Below are positions 59,544-64,000 of a DNA stretch of 64,000 nucleotides, one piece after another. Position 1 is the first letter of the stretch. Each line of letters starts with the position of its first letter. The notes under the pieces are model-generated. The model saw nothing but the letters and a program-made list of their open reading frames with translations, had not been told where the DNA came from and ran no database searches. The position numbers and the translations under genes are program-made. Origin of the DNA: Aliamphritea ceti (GTDB lineage Bacteria > Pseudomonadota > Gammaproteobacteria > Pseudomonadales > Balneatricaceae); NCBI RefSeq assembly GCF_024347215.1, contig NZ_AP025282.1, positions 124,001 through 188,000 of the forward strand. Reading direction: 5' to 3'.

Positions 59544-60346
59544 TGTCTAATCTTCCTGAAATTAAAGATGCTTTGCTGACGGTGGAAGACCGTGTGGCAA
59601 CCATGACGTTCAACCGTCACGATTTGCGCAATGCTCTGACTGGCTCAAACCTGATAGACGATATTGTAAATACCGCTGATTGGGTTAACCGGGCTGATGA
59701 TGTATCAGTACTGGTGATTACCGGTGCGGGTTCTGCATTCAGTGCCGGCGGTAATATCCGTGATATGGCCGAGCGTGGTGGCGATTTCGCTGGTGATGTA
59801 GCTGAGTGTGCTGAGCGTTACCGCAGAGGTATCCAGCGGATTCCATTGGCGATGCAGAATATAGAAGTACCAGTGATTGCTGCAGTGAACGGTCCGGCCA
59901 TTGGTGCAGGTTTTGATCTGGCGAATATGGCGGATATCCGTATTGCATCTTCGAAAGCAAAATTTGGTGAGACGTTTTTAAATCTGGGAATTATTCCCGG
60001 TGACGGTGGTGCCTGGCTGATGCAGCGTTTAATTGGTTATCAGCGTGCTTTTGAACTGACCATGACCGGCCGGGTAATTGACGCCACTGAAGCGTTGGAA
60101 CTGGGTATTGTGATGCAGGTAACCGAGCCGGATAGTTTGCTCGATGAAACCATTTTGCTGGCAAAACGCATGGCTGCGCAGCCTCCAAAAGCGACTCGTT
60201 TAACCAAACGCCTTATGAAGACCGCACAGCGTATGGAGTTGAAAGACTTCCTTGATTACTGTGCCTGTTTTCAGGGCATGTGTCATAACGAGCCTGAACA
60301 TCTGGAAGCGGTGAATCGCATGCTGGAGAGTATGTCTAAAAAGTAG
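59543..60346 (+). CDS. Crotonase-family protein lacking both catalytic glutamates (crotonase 2)
   Basis: 267 residues. The crotonase fold is clear (GAGSAFSAGGNIRDMAER, NGPAIGAGFDLANMADIRIA, GIIPGDGGAWLMQRLIG). The residues at the two glutamate positions are D125 and F145, so ordinary hydratase chemistry is unlikely. Isomerase, hydrolase, lyase or decarboxylase activities occur in the superfamily with such changes. It sits between the synthetase and the dehydrogenase, 82 bp before the latter. Confidence 0.92.
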   Translation: MSNLPEIKDALLTVEDRVATMTFNRHDLRNALTGSNLIDDIVNTADWVNRADDVSVLVITGAGSAFSAGGNIRDMAERGGDFAGDVAECAERYRRGIQRIPLAMQNIEVPVIAAVNGPAIGAGFDLANMADIRIASSKAKFGETFLNLGIIPGDGGAWLMQRLIGYQRAFELTMTGRVIDATEALELGIVMQVTEPDSLLDETILLAKRMAAQPPKATRLTKRLMKTAQRMELKDFLDYCACFQGMCHNEPEHLEAVNRMLESMSKK

Positions 60347-60428
60347 TTGCCTACCTGTAGAGGGGATTGCCGCTGATCTGCGGCAATGCCTAAATAAGCT
60401 TTTCAACAGTTGTAAGAGTGAAACCGCA

Positions 60429-61280
60429 ATGACAATAACAACAATAGGCGTAGTTGGCGCCGGGCAGATGGGTGCAGGTATAGCTCAGGTAGCGGCAACT
60501 GCCGGTTTTCCTGTTGTACTGTGTGATTTGAATGAAGCAGCGCTGGAACGGGGCCGGATGAGTATTAGTAGCAGTTTGTCCCGGATGGTTAAGAAAGAAA
60601 AAATTAGTCAGGCGGAAGCTGATACTGCGTTAGCGTTTATTTCTGTTACCACTGATCTGGCAGGTCTGGCGGATGTGGATATTGTTGTGGAAGCCGCCAG
60701 TGAAGATGAAGCGATTAAGGCAAAAATCTTTGCCAGCCTGGATACGGTCTGTAAGCCAACAGCGATTTTGGCGACAAATACTTCATCCATATCTATTACC
60801 CGGATTGCGGCGGTGACTCAGCGCCCGGGGCAGGTTATCGGCATGCATTTCATGAATCCGGTACCTATGATGCAGCTGGTGGAAGTGATCCGCGCTCTGC
60901 AAACGGACACTAAAGTGTTTAATCAGGTACAGGCCCTGGCGGAACAGCTGGGTAAAGTAGCCGTAGATGTTAAAGATGCCCCGGGCTTTGTCGCCAACCG
61001 AATTCTGCTACCTATGCTTAACGAAGCGATGTTCTGTTTACATGAAGGGCTGGCGTCGGCGGAAGAAATCGACACAGTTATGCAGTTAGGCATGAGTCAT
61101 CCAATGGGGCCGCTGTCATTGGCAGACCTGATTGGCCTGGATACCTGTCTGAGCATTATGAATGTGCTGTACGACAGCTTTAAAGATTCCAAATATCGCC
61201 CCTGTCCGTTACTTGTTCAAATGGTAGACGCTGGCTATCTGGGCCGTAAAACCGGCCGGGGATTTTTTAGCTATGAATAG
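60429..61280 (+). CDS. 3-hydroxybutyryl-CoA-type dehydrogenase
   Basis: 283 residues, standard length. NAD-binding GVVGAGQMGAGIAQVA at the N terminus; the catalytic histidine is H140 in GMHFMNPVPMMQLVEVI with the supporting glutamate in the following helix. The C-terminal domain shows APGFVANRILLPMLNEA and SHPMGPLSLADLIGLD. It oxidises a 3-hydroxyacyl-CoA to the 3-ketoacyl-CoA with NAD(P). A thiolase gene is missing from the operon. It overlaps the third crotonase gene by 8 bp. Confidence 0.96.
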   Translation: MTITTIGVVGAGQMGAGIAQVAATAGFPVVLCDLNEAALERGRMSISSSLSRMVKKEKISQAEADTALAFISVTTDLAGLADVDIVVEAASEDEAIKAKIFASLDTVCKPTAILATNTSSISITRIAAVTQRPGQVIGMHFMNPVPMMQLVEVIRALQTDTKVFNQVQALAEQLGKVAVDVKDAPGFVANRILLPMLNEAMFCLHEGLASAEEIDTVMQLGMSHPMGPLSLADLIGLDTCLSIMNVLYDSFKDSKYRPCPLLVQMVDAGYLGRKTGRGFFSYE

Positions 61281-62130
61281 TCAAGTGCAGGCAGCTGGCC
61301 TGACGCTGGCCGAGTTATCTACAAAGGCAGCTGAAAAGATTGTAGAGCACAATAGCTGGCAGAATATTTTGCTGGAACAACAAAGCGACGGTGTTTATTT
61401 GCTCACGGTTAACCGTCCGAAAGTACTTAATGCACTTAACGCAGAAACATTGGCAGAGCTTGATCAGGTACTGGATATGGTCGCTCGCGCAACGGATATC
61501 AGAGTATTACTGATTACCGGTGCTAGTGAGAAAGCTTTTGTTGCCGGTGCTGATATTGCTCACATGAGTAAGCTGACGGCACTGGAAGGTAAGTACTTTG
61601 CCGAACAGGGCATGGCGGTATTTCGTAAGTTGGAAAACCTTCCAGTACCGGCCATTGCGCTGGTGAATGGCTATGCGCTAGGTGGTGGCTGCGAGTTGGC
61701 GATGAGCTGTGATTTTATTCTGGCAGCGGAAAATGCCCGCTTTGGTCAGCCGGAAGTAAACCTTGGCGTGACGCCGGGTTTTGGCGGCAGCCAGCGTTTA
61801 ACCCGTCTGGTTGGCCGGGGAATGGCGATGGAACTGCTTACCACCGGGCGGATGATGAATGCTGAAGAAGCCCTGCAGCGCGGCTTGGCAAACCATGTTT
61901 ATCCACAGGGAGAGCTGCTGACTGAGGGCAATAAGCTGGCAGAACAGATTGCCAGCAAGAGCCGTACAGCCGTTCAACTGACCAAACAATTGGTTCAGCG
62001 TGGACAGGACTTAGATCTGGATAATGCTTGCGTAATGGAAAGCGATGTCTTTGGCCTGAGCTTTTCTACAGCTGACCGTCATGAAGGTATGTCAGCGTTT
62101 TTGGAAGGGCGAAAGCCAGAATTCAGTTGA
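61273..62130 (+). CDS. Enoyl-CoA hydratase (crotonase 3)
   Basis: 285 residues. An N-terminal extension of about 30 residues precedes the crotonase fold. The hydratase signature is complete: ASEKAFVAGADIAHMSK, NGYALGGGCELAMSCDFILA and FGQPEVNLGVTPGFGGSQRL with E141 and E161. It is the most typical 2-enoyl-CoA hydratase of the three and probably supplies the 3-hydroxyacyl-CoA for the preceding dehydrogenase. Its start lies within the end of that gene, so translation is coupled. Confidence 0.95.
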   Translation: MNSQVQAAGLTLAELSTKAAEKIVEHNSWQNILLEQQSDGVYLLTVNRPKVLNALNAETLAELDQVLDMVARATDIRVLLITGASEKAFVAGADIAHMSKLTALEGKYFAEQGMAVFRKLENLPVPAIALVNGYALGGGCELAMSCDFILAAENARFGQPEVNLGVTPGFGGSQRLTRLVGRGMAMELLTTGRMMNAEEALQRGLANHVYPQGELLTEGNKLAEQIASKSRTAVQLTKQLVQRGQDLDLDNACVMESDVFGLSFSTADRHEGMSAFLEGRKPEFS

Positions 62131-62141
62131 GCTGAATAGAT

Positions 62142-62178
62142 AAAAAAAGCGGCCCATTTTATCTATGGTGCCGCGTTT
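62142..62178. terminator. Terminator between acyl-CoA operon and mscS
   Basis: GCGGC-CCAT, loop TTTATCT, ATGG-T-GCCGC: a 9-bp stem with one bulged T. A7 stands before it and GTTT after, so it serves mainly the minus-strand channel gene and possibly both. Confidence 0.7.
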
Positions 62179-62189
62179 GTAGTTGTACT

Positions 62190-64000
62190 TCATTTATCAT
62201 CATCTGACTTTATCAGTCTTACATCCAATTGTGGGAAGGCGATACATATACCGTGCTTCTCAAAGTCGGCATTGATCTTCTGAAGGATATCGTGGGTGAC
62301 CGGAAGGCGATCATCCAGATTATTCAGATATAAGCGCAGATCAAAGTTCAGGGTACTGTCACCAAAGGCGTGGAAATACGCTGCAGGCTGAGGCTCTTGC
62401 AGTACTTTCGGGTGGTTGCGTGCTGCTTGTAGAATCAGCGCCCGCACCAGATCTGTATCAGAACCGTAGGCAACCCCTACCTGAATGACTACCCGAGTGA
62501 TCGGGTCACTTAGGGACCAGTTGATTAACTGGTCGGTTACAAAGGTCTTATTAGGAATGATGACCTCTTTGCGATCCCAGTCGGTAATGGTGGTGGCACG
62601 GATCTGAATTCGGGTGACGGTACCAGTGAGGCCTCCCACAGTCACGGTATCGCCAATACGAATCGGCTTCTCAAATAAAATAATGATACCGGACACAAAG
62701 TTGGCCACGATTTCCTGTAAACCAAAGCCTAGTCCTACACCCAGCGCAGCAACCAGCCACTGAAGCTTGGCCCATTCCACACCGATTTGGGATGCTCCTG
62801 CCAGGATACTGACTACGATCAGGCTGTACTTGGTAATGGTGGTGACCGCGTAAGACGTGCCGGGAGTCAGATCAATATGTTTGAGCACCAGCAGCTCTAA
62901 CAGACCGGGAAGGTTGTAGGCAGCGAGAATGCTCAGAGAGATCACCAGCAGGCCGGTGATTATGCCCAGTAAGGTAATGTTTTCTGCAATGACTCCGCCG
63001 CTGGTAACGACGGTATTACTCCAGAGCACGATTTCGTCGAGAATCTGTATTGCCGGGATAAATTCTTTGAACAGTAGCCAGAGTGCAACAAATAACAAGC
63101 TGACACTGGTGGCTTTCAGTAAGACTTTTGCCTGATCCGAAATCGTACTGAGGTTGAGAAAGTCTTCCTGCAATGGAGGTACTTCAGTATTGTTTTCCCG
63201 AGCTTCCAGAATTTCACTGCGACGTGCTTTAGCACGGTCGAAAGCCAGCCGGCGTTCTTCTATAAGTAGCCAACGCATGCCCAGCCGGTAGAAGGTAAAG
63301 ATGGAGAAGAAGATCATGGTTGTGATTAGCAACAGCAGCATGATAATGCCGCCGGTAAGCACGTAACCCAACAGTGCTTCAGCGATCAGTACGCCATGTA
63401 TCAGCACCAGTGTGGCCAGCCATAGCCGGGCGCGTTGCCACCATCTTCGGGTTTCTGTTGCTTCATTAATCTGCGGTGCGACCCGCCACAGAGCCGCCCA
63501 GAAGCCACCCGCCAGCATTGCCAGCAGGATGAATACAATTCTGCCAAGGCCGGAGTGCAGCGCTGCAGAGGGAATGCTTGTGAAATAAATCAGCGCCAGC
63601 GTAAGCGGGATACCCAGTAAGTAGAGTGGGTGAGCAATACGGGCCAGTGTTGCGCAGAGTTCTTCCGGTACATCTAAATGTCGATAGAGCAAACCGTAAG
63701 GCCGGCGTAACCACAGTAATAACGACAGGTAAGCCCAGGCTAGCAGTGAAAGGCTGATGCTCATTGGCTGGATAACAGGCGCTGGTACCGCTATCAGTTT
63801 TTGTGTCAGAAACCAGAGTCCGGCAGGTATAGGTAAGCTGATGAGTGGTGCCAGAATTAACAGTCTGAAGCTGCGGGAAAATTTATCTTTAACCACATTA
63901 CCTAACTGTTCAGCCCAGTGCTGTTCGTGTTGGATCAGATAACGGAAGCTGTAAAAACTGATGATAGTTAACAGCAGCAGGATAAATAGCGGCCGTAACC
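62190..64000 (-). CDS. MscS-family mechanosensitive channel (partial, N terminus beyond window)
   Basis: The frame is open to the right edge, so the N terminus is missing; a GTG at 63896 is an internal codon, because a further membrane helix (rich in I, L, F) is encoded upstream of it. At least eight to nine membrane helices precede the conserved core: VEWAKLQWLVAALGVGLGFG (pore helix with GLG), LQEIVANFVSGIIILFEKPI and GDTVTVGGLTGTVTRIQIR, the beta domain with IIPNKTFVTDQLINW, and the C-terminal alpha/beta domain. It opens under membrane tension to release solutes during osmotic downshift. The large membrane part places it with the MscK/MscM-like long channels. Confidence 0.95.
   Translation of the reverse strand, partial: LRPLFILLLLTIISFYSFRYLIQHEQHWAEQLGNVVKDKFSRSFRLLILAPLISLPIPAGLWFLTQKLIAVPAPVIQPMSISLSLLAWAYLSLLLWLRRPYGLLYRHLDVPEELCATLARIAHPLYLLGIPLTLALIYFTSIPSAALHSGLGRIVFILLAMLAGGFWAALWRVAPQINEATETRRWWQRARLWLATLVLIHGVLIAEALLGYVLTGGIIMLLLLITTMIFFSIFTFYRLGMRWLLIEERRLAFDRAKARRSEILEARENNTEVPPLQEDFLNLSTISDQAKVLLKATSVSLLFVALWLLFKEFIPAIQILDEIVLWSNTVVTSGGVIAENITLLGIITGLLVISLSILAAYNLPGLLELLVLKHIDLTPGTSYAVTTITKYSLIVVSILAGASQIGVEWAKLQWLVAALGVGLGFGLQEIVANFVSGIIILFEKPIRIGDTVTVGGLTGTVTRIQIRATTITDWDRKEVIIPNKTFVTDQLINWSLSDPITRVVIQVGVAYGSDTDLVRALILQAARNHPKVLQEPQPAAYFHAFGDSTLNFDLRLYLNNLDDRLPVTHDILQKINADFEKHGICIAFPQLDVRLIKSDDDK

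Noticed and set aside
1..64000. CRISPR array, tRNA or rRNA genes
   Set aside because: No regularly spaced repeats, no cloverleaf with a TTC-arm signature and no rRNA-like stretches were seen by eye; a tRNAscan and Infernal run would settle it.

Overview
The window looks like chromosome of a marine heterotrophic gammaproteobacterium, most like the Oceanospirillaceae (Amphritea, Neptunomonas, Marinobacterium and relatives). The reasons are moderate G+C, the rph/yicC pair, three TRAP transporter loci, universal stress genes attached to TRAP permeases, many LysR/AraC regulators, and catabolic genes for methylated amines and acyl-CoAs. This placement is inferred from gene content and protein style, not from a marker search. 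No rRNA, tRNA, insertion sequence, prophage or CRISPR array was seen. Both edges cut genes: the 3' end of a TRAP permease on the left and an MscS-type channel on the right.

Layout. 1-762: end of a fused TRAP permease and its UspA partner. 1.3-13.5 kb: signalling, with a response regulator carrying a degenerate kinase-like tail, a 1049-residue AraC/STAND-remnant fusion, a small periplasmic binding protein, a binding protein plus giant hybrid kinase operon, and gamma-glutamyltransferase. 13.9-20.2 kb: a diguanylate cyclase, then a membrane-stress operon (ribbon-helix-helix-like regulator, PspA, YqiJ-like, flotillin YqiK, zinc-ribbon protein) and a stand-alone cyclic-nucleotide-binding protein. 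20.4-24.4 kb: housekeeping (yicC, rph, nadV, AlkA-like glycosylase). 24.6-36.5 kb: methylated-amine region with three LysR genes, a non-pyrrolysine MttB-family methyltransferase, two dimethylglycine-dehydrogenase-like FAD/GcvT proteins and a GlxA/GbdR-type regulator. 36.5-38.1 kb: AT-rich stretch with a Tsx-like porin. 38.2-44.4 kb: mixed small operons (LysR, AhpD-like, FMN/FAD oxidoreductase, two LysE exporters, AraC, carbon-nitrogen hydrolase). 44.7-48.9 kb: a DctPQM TRAP operon with a divergent XRE regulator. 49.3-53.4 kb: a complete TAXI-TRAP-UspA cassette paralogous to the one cut at the left edge. 53.6-55.3 kb: a pair of genes behind a near-consensus Fur box (ferritin-like protein, ten-TM metal transporter). 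55.3-62.1 kb: an RpiR regulator divergent from a five-gene acyl-CoA operon (three crotonases, NDP-forming acyl-CoA synthetase, 3-hydroxyacyl-CoA dehydrogenase). 62.2-64 kb: mechanosensitive channel.

How the parts may work together. The MttB-like enzyme and the two FAD/GcvT proteins suggest stepwise N-demethylation of a quaternary or tertiary amine with one-carbon units passed to tetrahydrofolate. Their upstream regions share the 12-mer TATCAATTGTGA, and each lies next to a GcvA-like LysR gene. The TAXI-TRAP cassette and the acyl-CoA operon share a GATACATTTGTAT motif, so one RpiR-type regulator may couple uptake of an acid to its CoA-dependent breakdown. The membrane-stress operon has palindromes lying exactly on the -35 and -10 of a recognisable promoter, which suggests self-control by its first gene product. 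The metal operon is most likely de-repressed under iron limitation. All these links are inferences from sequence.
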